Source of the DNA: Granulosicoccus antarcticus IMCC3135
Lineage (GTDB): Bacteria > Pseudomonadota > Gammaproteobacteria > Granulosicoccales > Granulosicoccaceae
DNA length: 64,000 nucleotides
Direction: 5' to 3'
Assembly: GCF_002215215.1 (NCBI RefSeq)
Contig: NZ_CP018632.1
Span: 2,104,501-2,168,500 of the forward strand
Within the stretch, counting starts at the first letter, position 1; every line of letters begins with the position of its first letter. Shown here in pieces: positions 33,531-43,801 of the stretch. Position numbers and translations under genes: made by a program. The notes under the pieces are model-generated. The model was not told where the DNA came from and ran no database searches. It saw only the letters and a list, made by a program, of their open reading frames with translations.

Positions 33531-34940
33531 ATGAAACGATTACCTGTCGCCATGGCCTGTGCCGCGCTACTGACTACGTCGGCGGCATTCGCCAAAGAGG
33601 TCCCTACAAGTATCGATGATGTTGCTCAACCCGGTGGAACACTTCCCGGTAACCCACAAATTGCATTTGTTCAGGTAGCCACAGGCTTTCTGGACCCGGT
33701 CAATGTCGCCAATGCCGGTGACGGTACGGGTCGTATCTTTGTTGTTGAACGAGCTGGACGTATCCAGATCGTTGGTAAGGATGGGGCTGTCAACGACGAG
33801 CCATTTCTTGATCTGACCTCCATCAATCCACTGGGTAGTGATGTCCAGACTGGCTTTGTCGAGCAGGGCTTGTATTCAGTCGCCTTTCATCCTGACTTTG
33901 CAAGTAACGGTTATTTCTACGTTCACTATGCTTCTCTGCCATTCAACGGCGACGGTATGATCGTACGTTTTACTGTTGACCCTGAAAGCCCCGATGTCGT
34001 GGATGCTGATCGTGCCAATGGGACAGCCAAGGTCATCATGCGAATAGAGCAACCTTGGTACAACCACAACGGTGGTCAAATAGAATTCGGCCCGGATGGC
34101 ATGTTGTATATTGGTTCTGGTGACGGCGGCTGGGAGGGGGATCCCTACGAAGCGGGTCAGGATCTGTCGACATTGCTGGCCAAGATTCTACGCATTGATG
34201 TGAATACGGATGATGATCTGGTTCCATACAAGATTCCGGCAGACAACCCGTTTGCCAGTGCCTCCAGTGAACGCTTGATGTCCTTGTTTGGTATCACTGA
34301 AGAGCAGTTCTCAAAGATCAAGACGCGTTCTCGTCCAGAGATCTGGTCTTATGGCGTGCGAAACCCCTATGAGTTTTCCTTCGACCAGAAGACCGGTGAT
34401 CTGTTCATCGCAGATGTCGGACAGAATCACTGGGAAGAAGTAATCTTCGAAAAAGCGGGTAATGGCGGTATGAACTACGGCTGGCCGCGTATGGAAGCCT
34501 CCTATTGCCATCCGATGACAGGGGACCCTGCTGAGTCCGATTGCGCTGTTGTCGGTTCATTGCCTGTTGCTCAATATCCTCACTCAGCACCTTTTCCCGG
34601 TGCACCCGAAGATGCTAGCGGTGGTTGTTCCATTCAGGGTTTTGGTGTCGTCAACTATGGCGGCATGGAAGGTGTCTACATGGTGGGAGACTGGTGCTCG
34701 GGTCGTGTCTTTGGAGTTGGTCACGATGGTGAGAACTGGCAGCTGCAGGACATGATGCAGACAACCATGCAGTTCACAGCGGGCGGTTATGACGAAGAGG
34801 GAATGGTAATGGTGGTCAACGCCAATAACTTCTATCTGGCTGACCAAGGCCCGGATACCAACCCTCCCGGAGCCCTGTGGCGCATCATGCCGGTTGCTGA
34901 TGTACCCGAGGGTGCAGTTGTCGCTGACTCAGTGCAATAG
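33531..34940 (+). CDS. PQQ-dependent sugar dehydrogenase (GSDH family)
   Basis: A 469-residue exported protein. Signal peptide MKRLPVAMACAALLTTSAAF at residues 1-20; strong AGAAGAGG ribosome site. The six-bladed beta-propeller of glucose/sorbosone dehydrogenases is visible as VANAGDGTGRIFVVERAGRI, GLYSVAFHPDF, GGQIEFGPDGMLYIGSGDGG and RPEIWSYGVRNPYEFSFD. It should oxidise a sugar in the periplasm with PQQ and hand electrons to a cytochrome; a cytochrome c gene follows 79 bp later. Its link to the ebo genes around it is by position only. Confidence 0.88.
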   Translation: MKRLPVAMACAALLTTSAAFAKEVPTSIDDVAQPGGTLPGNPQIAFVQVATGFLDPVNVANAGDGTGRIFVVERAGRIQIVGKDGAVNDEPFLDLTSINPLGSDVQTGFVEQGLYSVAFHPDFASNGYFYVHYASLPFNGDGMIVRFTVDPESPDVVDADRANGTAKVIMRIEQPWYNHNGGQIEFGPDGMLYIGSGDGGWEGDPYEAGQDLSTLLAKILRIDVNTDDDLVPYKIPADNPFASASSERLMSLFGITEEQFSKIKTRSRPEIWSYGVRNPYEFSFDQKTGDLFIADVGQNHWEEVIFEKAGNGGMNYGWPRMEASYCHPMTGDPAESDCAVVGSLPVAQYPHSAPFPGAPEDASGGCSIQGFGVVNYGGMEGVYMVGDWCSGRVFGVGHDGENWQLQDMMQTTMQFTAGGYDEEGMVMVVNANNFYLADQGPDTNPPGALWRIMPVADVPEGAVVADSVQ

Positions 34941-35019
34941 TCAATTGCCAGAGGTCTGACTGGTCGCCGGGGCAGCACGCCTCGGTGACTTCAAAAAATA
35001 CACGGATAATTGTTGAACT

Positions 35020-35529
35020 ATGAGTAAGTTTCGTCACCTGCTGCCAATCTGTTTGATGTTGGCAGTACCTGCTATCGATGCTGCTGAGCCAGCGAAATCA
35101 TCAGACGCAGTTGAGAAGTCACCTGATACTGAACAAGTACAGGAATCAGGAGCTCTGGAATTCCTGCATGCCCTGACCAACAAGCCACTGGACATGAACA
35201 TGCGGCCTGAACAGGTCCTGACTCCTGCGGTGCTCGAGTTTCATGAAACAGGTGAAAATCCCTATTCCGGAAATGCCGAGCGTATTGCTGCTGGTGAAAA
35301 GCTTTACAAGAAGCAGTGTCAGGCTTGTCATTTGAAGGATGGGAAAGGGCGTATCGGTCCCAATCTGACAGACGACACCTGGACTCGATCCAGAACTGAC
35401 ACAGAATTGGGGCGTTTCGAAGTTGTCTATGGTGGCGGTGCGGGAGCCATGCAGGCATTTGGACTTCGAATGGACCAGGACGGTATTCTGGAAGTTCTGG
35501 CCTTTATCGAGACATTTCGAGCGCAATGA
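35020..35529 (+). CDS. Exported mono-haem cytochrome c
   Basis: A 169-residue periplasmic protein with an N-terminal signal peptide (cleavage near AIDA, residue 22), about 75 residues without motif, and one haem site CQACH at residues 100-104. GAGAMQAFGLRM near 146-157 offers a Met axial ligand. Likely electron acceptor of the upstream sugar dehydrogenase. Followed by a strong terminator. Confidence 0.88.
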   Translation: MSKFRHLLPICLMLAVPAIDAAEPAKSSDAVEKSPDTEQVQESGALEFLHALTNKPLDMNMRPEQVLTPAVLEFHETGENPYSGNAERIAAGEKLYKKQCQACHLKDGKGRIGPNLTDDTWTRSRTDTELGRFEVVYGGGAGAMQAFGLRMDQDGILEVLAFIETFRAQ

Positions 35530-35577
35530 CAGGAAGACCTGAATAGCAGGTCATCTTGACGAATTTGTTTGAATCGT

Positions 35578-35609
35578 GACAGCGCGCTTGTAGCAAGTGC
35601 GCTGTCTTT
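35578..35609 (+). terminator. Terminator after cytochrome c gene
   Basis: GACAGCGCGCTTG (35578-35590) pairs with CAAGTGCGCTGTC (35594-35606) with one G-T wobble, 3-base loop, then TTT. It sits 20 bp before the convergent idi stop. Confidence 0.72.
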
Positions 35610-35628
35610 GCGTAAGACTTAGAGCCTT

Positions 35629-36207
35629 TCAGTTCATATCACCATAAAGTAGTGCATCGATCATCTGCCGGTGTTTGGTCATGTAGATCTTGAACCACTG
35701 GGTATAGTTTTCCGGGTATTGCTCGATCTGCAGAATGGCTTCAGGAATGGTCAGCCATTTGACTTCGCAGACTTCATCCCGGTTGTACTGCTCTACATCA
35801 ATACTTTCGTCGAACTGACCGTAGAAACAGTGCACGAATTCGTTTTCGAACAATTCCCCGACTCGTGCCTGATACGAGATTTCACCAAATTTCCTGACTG
35901 GAACCTGCCAGCCCAATTCCTCTTCCTGACGTCTGCCCGCACAGGCTGAAAAGCTCTCCATCCAGCGGGGGTGAGAGCAGACGGTGTTGGCCCACAGGCC
36001 TCCAGAATGGTATTTCGTTTCCGCCCGTTTCTGCAGCAGCATTCGAGAGCCGTTGAACACGAATATCGAAATGGCGGCATGTCGGATATTGTTGAGGTGC
36101 GCATCCAGCTTTTTGACGGGATAAGCAGCAGAATCATCATCGACATTGATTGCCGTGATCAGGTCATTCAGGTTGTTATCGATGACGTGTGGGTTCAACA
36201 TGGACAT
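35629..36207 (-). CDS. idi: Isopentenyl-diphosphate delta-isomerase, type 1
   Basis: A 192-residue NUDIX-fold enzyme that interconverts IPP and DMAPP. The active-site Cys lies in LWANTVCSHP (near 72-81) and the NUDIX-like metal site in RRQEEELGW (near 92-100); SYQARVGELFENEFVH carries the Tyr/Glu pair. Nine bases after eboB on the same strand, so it is part of the eboDAB unit. An isomerase inside an ebo operon suggests the pathway needs prenyl donor for the UbiA-type EboC (inference). Confidence 0.88.
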   Translation of the reverse strand: MSMLNPHVIDNNLNDLITAINVDDDSAAYPVKKLDAHLNNIRHAAISIFVFNGSRMLLQKRAETKYHSGGLWANTVCSHPRWMESFSACAGRRQEEELGWQVPVRKFGEISYQARVGELFENEFVHCFYGQFDESIDVEQYNRDEVCEVKWLTIPEAILQIEQYPENYTQWFKIYMTKHRQMIDALLYGDMN

Positions 36208-36215
36208 TATTGCCG

Positions 36216-37142
36216 CTATTCGATGATGAGGTTATTCAGTGTGCGCTTGTCCGTATCATCTTCAATGAGCGGTTCCCTCCCACCTCGCAGTACCGAGTTA
36301 CCTTCGTAAAGCCCACGTTGGTCGACAGGTGGTGGATTCAACCAGTCTTCTTCCTTCATTTGACCGCTCTGCCCGTAGGCATCAAGAGCGTTCTGGTAAC
36401 AGACCAGTCTGACATTTTCCTCCGGTATGCCACGTTCGAGAGCCAGCGCGGCAGTCTTGGCAACACCCAGTGGTTCAGAGATTCCCCAGTCGCAGGCGGA
36501 ATCGACCATGATGCGTTCGGCACCGTATTCAGCCAGAATGTCGACCATACGGCTGTTGCCCATCTTGGTCGATGGGTAGATGGAAAACGCTGCCCAGAAG
36601 CCGCGATCAAGTACTTCGCGCACCGTTTCTTCGTTGTTGTGATCCACAATGATTTTAGATGGATCCATACCGTGTTCGATACACACGTCCATGGATCGCG
36701 AGGTTCCTCGCTTCTTGTCTCTGTGGGGGGTATGAATCATCACTGGCAGGTCCAGTTCCTTGGCAAGCTCCAGCTGTGCCCTGAAATACTTGTCTTCCAG
36801 CTCTGTTTGCTCGTCATAGCCAATTTCGCCGATGGCTACAACGCCTTCTTTCAGCGCAAACTGCGGCAATATCTCCATGACCGCCTCAGCCAGTTCTTCG
36901 TTGTTGGCTTCCTTGGAGTTGAGCCCGATCGTGCAGTAGTGTCGAATGCCAAACTGGCCGGCTCGAAAACGTTCGAAACCGATGATCGAAGACAGGTAGT
37001 CGATATAGGTGGCGACATGGGTGCGTGGTTGGCCCAGCCAGAAAGCGGGTTCAATGACAGCGACAACACCCGCTTTGGCCATTGCTTCATAATCGTCTGT
37101 GACGCGCGAAATCATGTGCGCGTGCGGGTCAATAAACATCAT
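36216..37142 (-). CDS. eboB: EboB, TatD-like metal-dependent hydrolase
   Basis: A 308-residue amidohydrolase-fold protein. FIDPHAHMI at the N-terminus holds the first metal His pair, AIGEIGYDEQ near 115-124 the Glu, PVMIHTPHRD near 144-153 and IIVDHNNEET near 175-184 further His, and MVDSACDWG near 238-246 the Asp. This is the EboB form of the TatD family. Reaction in the ebo pathway unknown. Between eboA and idi with short gaps. Confidence 0.85.
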   Translation of the reverse strand: MMFIDPHAHMISRVTDDYEAMAKAGVVAVIEPAFWLGQPRTHVATYIDYLSSIIGFERFRAGQFGIRHYCTIGLNSKEANNEELAEAVMEILPQFALKEGVVAIGEIGYDEQTELEDKYFRAQLELAKELDLPVMIHTPHRDKKRGTSRSMDVCIEHGMDPSKIIVDHNNEETVREVLDRGFWAAFSIYPSTKMGNSRMVDILAEYGAERIMVDSACDWGISEPLGVAKTAALALERGIPEENVRLVCYQNALDAYGQSGQMKEEDWLNPPPVDQRGLYEGNSVLRGGREPLIEDDTDKRTLNNLIIE

Positions 37143-37193
37143 CTGCTGATTTCCTGACTAATGCTCGATGTCAACGGGGACGGGGCGAGCTGG

Positions 37194-38078
37194 TTATGCA
37201 AGTTGATTGATTTGTCTGGCAACAGAGTCCCACGACAGTTCTCCGTTAGCAACCTTTCGTGTCTGTTCAGGGTAATTCTCGAGCAGTTTTTCTGCACGCG
37301 GGTCCGGGCAGCCACTCAGGGCGAGTAAGGCTCCTTGTTGTTCCACCGATACATCCGATTCCAGTGCTCTTTGCAGGTCGTCGATCATGTTGTCACTGGC
37401 GAATGGACCTACGCAGCGCCATAGCTCCGGCGTTACAGCACGGTTGGCTGACCAGCGTTCATGTGCATAATCGCAAAGTATGCGAGCCAGCTCCGGGTTG
37501 CACCTTTCTTCAAGGCCCTGAATCGGATACAGAGTGCTGTCGACGAACAAGGCTTTGAGAACCATGTGATTCCAGCGTAGCTCAGAGAAATGAGTCGCAG
37601 GGTAGGGGTTGTTATGTGCAATCGCTTCAAATACTGCACGCATATTGGTTCTCAGGCCTTCGCCAATCTGTTTGTCCAGTTCTTCTGACTGAGGGTAGAG
37701 GGCTATTCCCCGGTACAGTGAAATGGTTTCTCCAAGGTCCGCCGTCTGACACATGGATTTGAACAGCTTGGCGAAGTCGCGATTGGTCTGTTGAGCAATC
37801 GTGCAGAGCAGCATGACTCTGGCAGTCATGTCGATGCTCCAGTCCGAGAGTTTCCAGCCCTTGACGAGTGAATCTGCCGTTGCACTTTCTTCGCTGGTGG
37901 CCGCCAGGTCCTGTCGACCCAGGCGTCTGGGTATGAGGCCGTAGGTTATGTGGATATTGCGCAGGCTGTCTTCGTTGTTCAGCAGAGCCAGTCGCTCCAG
38001 TAGCCAGGTGTACTGATCGGCGGGCAGGCGTTCTTTCAATATGGTATCGAGAAAACCGGTGGCTGTGGTCTTGTTCAT
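37194..38078 (-). CDS. eboA: EboA domain protein
   Basis: A 294-residue all-helical protein matching EboA, with RLPADQYTWLLERLALL near residue 16 and FSELRWNHMVLKALFVDSTL near 168-187. The ATG at 38078 is chosen; an ATG at 38150 would add 24 Ser/Thr-rich residues and overlap eboD. No catalytic motif; probably a scaffold or helical-repeat protein. Located between eboD and eboB on one strand. Confidence 0.78.
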   Translation of the reverse strand: MNKTTATGFLDTILKERLPADQYTWLLERLALLNNEDSLRNIHITYGLIPRRLGRQDLAATSEESATADSLVKGWKLSDWSIDMTARVMLLCTIAQQTNRDFAKLFKSMCQTADLGETISLYRGIALYPQSEELDKQIGEGLRTNMRAVFEAIAHNNPYPATHFSELRWNHMVLKALFVDSTLYPIQGLEERCNPELARILCDYAHERWSANRAVTPELWRCVGPFASDNMIDDLQRALESDVSVEQQGALLALSGCPDPRAEKLLENYPEQTRKVANGELSWDSVARQINQLA

Positions 38079-38112
38079 TGCTGGCGTCGAGGTGTCAGTG
38101 AGGCGGTGGGAG

Positions 38113-39312
38113 TTATTTGCTGTAGCGTTGCTTGAGCCACTGGATAGCATTTGTTACCAGTGCATTGTCCATTTCGTGAACCTCGATGCCGGTACCCAGT
38201 GCTGTCAACAGTGTGATGGTCAATTCTCCCCCAAGGTGTTCGCGGAAATCGGTTAACCCTTGGATGAGTTCCAGGTTACCGGCGCTGTTTTTTGTTTCCA
38301 GAGCGGGATGCCATAGTTTGAACCCGAAATGTTCCAGCAGAAAACAGACACGCTCCTCGCTGCCTTCGGGTAGAAGTCCTTTCAATACAGAGTAGCGTGT
38401 ATCCAGAGCAATGCCGATGGCGACCGCCTCTCCGTGGCGCAGATGATAACGAGTCAGCGTTTCCAGGCGATGTGCTGACCAGTGTCCAAAATCCAGAGGC
38501 CGCGCGCTACCAGTTTCAAAGGGATCTCCGCCCTGGCCGATCTGAGCCATATGCAGTTCGGCGCAACGCCTGATCATGTATTGCATGGCGACAGCGTCAA
38601 AAGTTGCCAGGCGATCAGCGTTTTCTTCCAGCCAGCAATAGAAGAGAGGGTCTCGTATCAGTGCAACCTTGACGGCCTCAGCCATGCCAGCCACCTTGTC
38701 CCTGTAGGGTAGTTGCTCTATGAATTTGTAATCATTGAGTACGGCAAATGGCGGACAGAAGGTACCAATGTAATTTTTCTGACCAAACAGGTTTACGCCG
38801 TTCTTGACACCGACTCCCGAATCATTCTGCGACAGCACTGTGCTGGGGATTCGTATATGCCGTATACCGCGATGCGAGGTGGCCGCTACCAGTCCAACAG
38901 CATCAAGCAGTGCACCGCCACCAATGCCCACGACGTAGGAGTGTCTATCAATGTGATGTTCAACGATTACCTTCTGCATCTTTTCCACAAAATGCAAATC
39001 AGACTTGATGGTTTCCCCACCGGGGACCGTCGTGGGCTTGCCAGCTAGCTCCAGGTGCTGACTATGAGCCTTGGCGTATTGTTCTATGCTGGCAATCAGT
39101 TGTGGTTGTGCTTCTGCCAGACCTTCATCGACAAATACCACGAAACGATGGCGTTTCTGTGGTTCCAGCTGGCGCAGGGTATCTGTAAACAAGGCGTTGT
39201 CAGGATTGAACAGATCTTGCGTGAAAGACACCGGGAAACGGTAGGGCACACTGAATTCTTGCCAGGAGGTTGAAGTCTGGGTCGGGTGGGCCTGTCGGAG
39301 TTCTTCAGTCAT
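38113..39312 (-). CDS. eboD: EboD, 3-dehydroquinate-synthase-like enzyme
   Basis: A 399-residue protein of the dehydroquinate synthase/sugar-phosphate cyclase superfamily. VVGIGGGALLDAVGLVAATS near residues 128-147 binds NAD; RIPSTVLSQNDSGVGVKNGVN near 156-175 and GMAEAVKVALI near 210-220 and the metal His in FGHWSAHRLE and HLRHGEAVAIG are present. Hence probably catalytically active as a cyclase. First gene of the eboD-eboA-eboB-idi unit. Confidence 0.87.
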   Translation of the reverse strand: MTEELRQAHPTQTSTSWQEFSVPYRFPVSFTQDLFNPDNALFTDTLRQLEPQKRHRFVVFVDEGLAEAQPQLIASIEQYAKAHSQHLELAGKPTTVPGGETIKSDLHFVEKMQKVIVEHHIDRHSYVVGIGGGALLDAVGLVAATSHRGIRHIRIPSTVLSQNDSGVGVKNGVNLFGQKNYIGTFCPPFAVLNDYKFIEQLPYRDKVAGMAEAVKVALIRDPLFYCWLEENADRLATFDAVAMQYMIRRCAELHMAQIGQGGDPFETGSARPLDFGHWSAHRLETLTRYHLRHGEAVAIGIALDTRYSVLKGLLPEGSEERVCFLLEHFGFKLWHPALETKNSAGNLELIQGLTDFREHLGGELTITLLTALGTGIEVHEMDNALVTNAIQWLKQRYSK

Positions 39313-39500
39313 CAGTACTGCCTGTCAAGTGTCGGAAGAGTTTGCCGTCGGAAAGTGTCGTAACCGGCAGCCAGAGAAGGTTGTTGTTAATCATAGCCTT
39401 GAACATGGAATAGGCATAGATATCTTGGACTACCAGCAAGAGGTGCGCCGTGAAACTGTGACAATTTGTCTTGCTTGTTGTAAGTTTGTTGCAATCAATA

Positions 39501-39860
39501 GTGGATGAAACGACATTGAAGTATATCAACCTTGTTATCTGTATCCTGATGCTGTTGTTCATCGGCGTCCAGTACAACGATCCTGATGGGCCGATGTGGA
39601 TGGCAATTTACGCAGTTCCCGCTCTTTGGGCTGGTCTGGCCTTCTTCAACAATCGTTCATTTCAGGTGTTGCTGGGGAAAAGACTGATGCTTGTCTCGCT
39701 GGTTGCAGCTGTTGCAGGTATGGCCTATTTCTGGCCGACTACATCACACTGGTGGGCATCGGAAGTCTGGTGGGAAACCGAGACGGCACGAGAAGGCATG
39801 GGCATGATGGTTGCCACAGTGGCCCTGCTGATAACCTGGGTAGTCGGTCGGCAACAGTAG
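39501..39860 (+). CDS. TMEM220-like membrane protein
   Basis: A small membrane protein (119 residues from GTG 39501; the frame is open from a TTG at 39471) with four hydrophobic segments. FIGVQYNDPDGPMWMAIYAV near residues 20-40 matches the QxNDPD signature of the TMEM220 family, whose function is unknown. It is divergent from eboD. Start codon uncertain as no ribosome site is clear. Confidence 0.65.
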   Translation: MDETTLKYINLVICILMLLFIGVQYNDPDGPMWMAIYAVPALWAGLAFFNNRSFQVLLGKRLMLVSLVAAVAGMAYFWPTTSHWWASEVWWETETAREGMGMMVATVALLITWVVGRQQ

Positions 39861-40168
39861 TTTCGGGTTGTCTTGCTGTGGGCAATAATGCTTATGTCAC
39901 TCATCTGGAGCTGACAAATCAGGTGTCAATGCTCCATTGCATTTCGTATTGTCCTGCAAATATGAAAGCCATCTGACAATAGCGACTGCAATCTTCAGAA
40001 CTAAAGAAAATCTACATGAATTTGAGAGCTGCCTAATAAAAGTAAAACTGTAACCCTTCAACATGCACTCTTTTGGACCGCTAGAGCATGCACGAATGCG
40101 TTGATCTTTTAGATCGTTCTAGCCTTGCTTGATCAACATGAAACGTCCATTGATGTAACCGATTGCTA
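39861..40168 (+). other. Intergenic region before the chemoreceptor gene
   Basis: A 308-bp gap without a gene. It contains an inverted repeat GTTGATC (40100-40106) / GATCAAC (40131-40137) with a smaller GATC-TTTTA-GATC inside, 30-70 bp before the chemoreceptor start. I see no clear sigma-28 or sigma-54 promoter. Confidence 0.4.
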
Positions 40169-42502
40169 ATGAAACTCAACACGATCTCTACGACCTATTT
40201 TGTTATCAATAGCGTACTGATGATTTCTATTCTGGGTACGGTCATTTCAATGCTGGGTTATCAAAAAAAGCTGATCGACAGCCAGACGATTCGCTACCAA
40301 TCAATGCTTACTGCAGACGAATTACGCCAAAGCTCAGACGATCTGACTCGCCTGGCACGTACGTTCTCCTCCACCGGAGACAGTCGCTACGAGCAGCAAT
40401 ACTGGGACGTTCTCGCCATTCGCAACGGCGAGAAACCTCGTCCACTCAATTACGAAAGAATTTACTGGGACTTTATTGCCGCTGGCGAAGACCCCGGAGT
40501 CTACGGGAAAACCATATCCTTAATAAATAAAATGCGTGCCCTGGGCTTTTCCGAAGAAGAATTGGGGAAATTGACTCAAGCACAAAAAAATTCTGACGGA
40601 TTAGTCAAGTTGGAAACAACTGCCATGAATGCGGTTAAAGGACTATTCGAAGATAATCAAGGTGGCTTCACCCGCAAGGGGCTGCCTGACCTGAAGCTGG
40701 CTACCCAGCTGATGTACTCAGATCAATACCATCAGCTGAAGGCTCAGATCATGAGGCCGGTCAACGATTTCTTTATATTGCTGGACAAACGCACTGAAAA
40801 GGTGGTGACAGATAATATAACAGGCATGCAGATATACTTCGGTATTCTGCTGGCTCTGATCGCAGTGGCAGTCACGTCAGCGGCGCTCAGCTATTGGTCT
40901 TTCAGGGTGAAATTCATGCAACCCATGATTACACTGGGCAGTGCATTGAAACAGATCGCACAGGGTGCACTGTCAAACAACACTCGTCTCGATGATAGTG
41001 AAACCAATGAAATTGGCGATATAGCCCGTTATTTCAATCAAGCCTCCGATCGATTTGACAATATCGTCAAGACTATCAAAGATGACACAACGACCGCTCT
41101 TCGGCTACAGCAAGCACTGGATAATAGTTCGGCCAATATAGCAGTCGCCGACGACACCGACAAAATAATCTACTGTAATCCAGCCGCCAATGCATCTTTG
41201 TACCGTATCAACAAAGACGTGAACAATACGCCCTCGAGCAAGCGATTCGAGCCTTTAGGAGCTCCTTGGTTCAACCTGCATCCGGAGCCTGAAAAACGCT
41301 CAAAACTTCGTGGCCTCAGAAGCCACTATGAAGAGACGGTCACTCATAAGGAGCGCTCATTCTCCATGGTAGCTAATCCGATCAATGACGAATCCGGAGA
41401 GTTTCTTGGCACCATCATTGAGTGGAAGGACGTCACACTAAACGTGGAGGCTCAACATGCTCAAAGGATCAAGAATGAGCTCAGTGAGGCCAAGGCGCTG
41501 AATTCCCAGGTTGACGTTCTACTGGAAATTGTAAACAGTGCCATTCAAGGCGATCTGACTCGAAAAGTCACCATCACCGGTGATGATATTGTTGGCCGAA
41601 TGGGGCGCGGGATTGAGACATTACTGGATGTACTCAGATCCAACCTGACCCATATCCGCGAGAGTGCATTTGCTCTTACAGCCTCCTCTGAAACTCTAGC
41701 CAGCACCAGTGGTGAGATCGGCAGTATGGCCGTCAATGCATCGAGTGAGATGGGCACTGTCAAATCAACCTCAATCACGATGAGAAACGAAATAGATTCG
41801 GTGGCAGCTGCCTTGGAAGAAATGTCGGCATCCATCAAACAGATTGCACTTAATGCCGGCGAAGCCACCCTGGTTGCCAGGCAAGCCGTCAGTATCGCCA
41901 AGGATACGGATTCGACAGTACGACAGTTGTCGGAATCATCGATCAGCATCGGCCACGTACTCAAAGTCATCACCTCCATTGCCGAACAAACCAATTTACT
42001 GGCCTTGAATGCCACCATTGAGGCTGCCAGGGCTGGCGATGCAGGCAAGGGATTTGCCGTGGTTGCCAATGAGGTAAAAGAGCTGGCTAAGGAAACTGCC
42101 CGCGCAACCGAAGAGATTGGCAATAGCATAGAAACAATTCAGACCAACAGTGGTAACGCGGTCAAAGCCATTACGACCATTGGCGATACCATCAACCGGA
42201 TCAACGATATTCAGAACACCATCACCATCGCCATGGAAGAGCAGACCGCCACAGCGATTGAAATATCAAAAAGCGTGCAAAGTACTGCACTCAATAGCGA
42301 GAGTATTTCCCAGAATATCGGCAATGTTGCTACGGGCATAGATCAGACGCAAAACGGGGTGGTTCGCTTGCAAGCTGCCTCTCACGAAATTGCCAATATG
42401 GCTGTTGAGCTTCGTCGACGTGTGGATAATTTTGAGCTCAATGATTCCTTATCTTCAAACCCTGTCACTGCCTTTTCGCAAGTACATCATAAGCTGCCGT
42501 AG
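40169..42502 (+). CDS. Methyl-accepting chemotaxis protein with HAMP and PAS domains
   Basis: A 777-residue inner-membrane receptor. TM1 at about 9-31, a periplasmic sensor of about 190 residues, TM2 at about 222-245, HAMP to about 300, a PAS-like domain at about 315-425, then the long signalling helix pair. The hairpin tip [18 protein letters not shown] near 610-627 is the invariant contact for CheA/CheW. No C-terminal pentapeptide for CheR/CheB docking. It should signal to flagellar motion; ligand unknown. Single gene. Confidence 0.92.
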   Translation: MKLNTISTTYFVINSVLMISILGTVISMLGYQKKLIDSQTIRYQSMLTADELRQSSDDLTRLARTFSSTGDSRYEQQYWDVLAIRNGEKPRPLNYERIYWDFIAAGEDPGVYGKTISLINKMRALGFSEEELGKLTQAQKNSDGLVKLETTAMNAVKGLFEDNQGGFTRKGLPDLKLATQLMYSDQYHQLKAQIMRPVNDFFILLDKRTEKVVTDNITGMQIYFGILLALIAVAVTSAALSYWSFRVKFMQPMITLGSALKQIAQGALSNNTRLDDSETNEIGDIARYFNQASDRFDNIVKTIKDDTTTALRLQQALDNSSANIAVADDTDKIIYCNPAANASLYRINKDVNNTPSSKRFEPLGAPWFNLHPEPEKRSKLRGLRSHYEETVTHKERSFSMVANPINDESGEFLGTIIEWKDVTLNVEAQHAQRIKNELSEAKALNSQVDVLLEIVNSAIQGDLTRKVTITGDDIVGRMGRGIETLLDVLRSNLTHIRESAFALTASSETLASTSGEIGSMAVNASSEMGTVKSTSITMRNEIDSVAAALEEMSASIKQIALNAGEATLVARQAVSIAKDTDSTVRQLSESSISIGHVLKVITSIAEQTNLLALNATIEAARAGDAGKGFAVVANEVKELAKETARATEEIGNSIETIQTNSGNAVKAITTIGDTINRINDIQNTITIAMEEQTATAIEISKSVQSTALNSESISQNIGNVATGIDQTQNGVVRLQAASHEIANMAVELRRRVDNFELNDSLSSNPVTAFSQVHHKLP

Positions 42503-42625
42503 TGAAGTGGGGAGGATGCAGAGAGCCTGCACCCGGAACCTGTGTACCGCTGCCAGAGGTTTGATCGTAGGTACCTTCAGACCTTAAATCCTTGTTTGTT
42601 GCCAGAGAGATTTGAATTGTTTTGA

Positions 42626-42640
42626 ATAATTAAAAACATT
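42626..42640. promoter_or_regulatory. Shared regulatory element 1
   Basis: ATAATTAAAAACATT, within the inverted repeat TGTTTT-N9-AAAACA, ten bases before the start of the tagaturonate reductase-like gene. The same 15-mer occurs at 45765-45779 before the GntR gene. Confidence 0.55.
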
Positions 42641-42649
42641 AGGTGTAAG

Positions 42650-43801
42650 ATGTCGAACCGTCCATTGGCACCAAGGGAAAGGCATCACGTGCAACACACA
42701 CCTATTCTTCAGTTCGGCACCAGCCGGTTTCTGCAAGCACACGCTGACCTGTTTCTGTCACAGGCCATGGAGGGCGGACAAGAAGTAGGGCCCATAACCA
42801 TCGTGCAAAGCTCGGGCGATCCGAGTCGCGCAAAGCGCCTTGCGGGCCTGGTCGGATCCTACCCGGTACGCATCGAAGGGCTGGTTGATGGGCAACGGCT
42901 GCAGGAAACACTGTTGGTGAAGAGCGTCGCACGCACACTGTCGACGGCAAGTGATTGGACCGAGATTTCCCGTATTTTCGTGGAAGAGGTGCAAATTGTT
43001 CTATCCAATACCGGCGATGCGGGCTTCACACCCAATGTATGTGATGAAACAACTCACTATGATCAGCGCATGTCTTATCCGGCTAAGCTGACTCACCTGT
43101 TGCGGCTTCGTTTTTCCAGCACAGCTGCCCCCATTCAGATCATGCCGATGGAATTGATTGCCGAAAACGGTGCGGTGTTGAAACAACGCGTCATGGAGCT
43201 TGCGCAGAATGACTCGCTTGAATTTCGGAATTATCTTGAAAGCGACGTGCTTTGGGTGAATTCTCTGGTGGACCGAATCGTATCGCAGCCGTTGGAACCG
43301 GCTGGTGCTGTGGCGGAACCGTATGCGCTTTGGGCCATAGAGGACCAGCCGGGACTGCTGCTACCCTGTCTGCACCCTTCGGTTCAGGTTGTGCCGTCGT
43401 TGGTTGAAATTGAGACCTTGAAGCTTTTTGTTCTCAACCTGGGTCATACGTTTCTTGCGGACCGTTGGCGTATGGCAAAGGGGGGGGATGATGTGCTTGT
43501 CAGGCATTTGCTGAGCGATGCAGTCGAATCAGAGGCCCTAACCACGATTCTGCAAGTCGAGGTGCGGCCTGCCTTTGAGGCGGCAGGTCTTGCCGAGCAA
43601 TTTGATGCTTACCTCAACACCACTCTTGAGCGATTTGCCAATCCGTTCCTGGATCACCGGATCATGGATATTGCGCAAAACCATGCTCAGAAAGTCAGCC
43701 GCAGAATTGCGCCATTGATGGGCTGGGCCAAGGCTCAAGGGGATCGCAATGCCAAACCGATCCTGTCCGAGATCATTGCGCGCAATAACGGACAAATCTG
43801 A
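42650..43801 (+). CDS. Mannitol dehydrogenase-family, tagaturonate reductase-like (UxaB type)
   Basis: A 383-residue NAD-dependent polyol/hexuronate dehydrogenase. ILQFGTSRFLQAHADLF near residues 19-35 is the family's nucleotide-binding start, QIVLSNTGDAGF near 119-130 and PMELIAENGAVLKQ near 165-178 hold the core, and LNLGHTFLADRW near 263-274 the catalytic region. Closest by pattern to altronate oxidoreductase (UxaB), which turns D-tagaturonate into D-altronate. First gene of a sugar-acid unit, overlapping the next gene by one base. Confidence 0.75.
   Translation: MSNRPLAPRERHHVQHTPILQFGTSRFLQAHADLFLSQAMEGGQEVGPITIVQSSGDPSRAKRLAGLVGSYPVRIEGLVDGQRLQETLLVKSVARTLSTASDWTEISRIFVEEVQIVLSNTGDAGFTPNVCDETTHYDQRMSYPAKLTHLLRLRFSSTAAPIQIMPMELIAENGAVLKQRVMELAQNDSLEFRNYLESDVLWVNSLVDRIVSQPLEPAGAVAEPYALWAIEDQPGLLLPCLHPSVQVVPSLVEIETLKLFVLNLGHTFLADRWRMAKGGDDVLVRHLLSDAVESEALTTILQVEVRPAFEAAGLAEQFDAYLNTTLERFANPFLDHRIMDIAQNHAQKVSRRIAPLMGWAKAQGDRNAKPILSEIIARNNGQI

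Noticed and set aside
36189-37157. 322-codon open frame on the plus strand
   Set aside because: Antisense of eboB and the idi start; the eboB frame has all metal-binding motifs.
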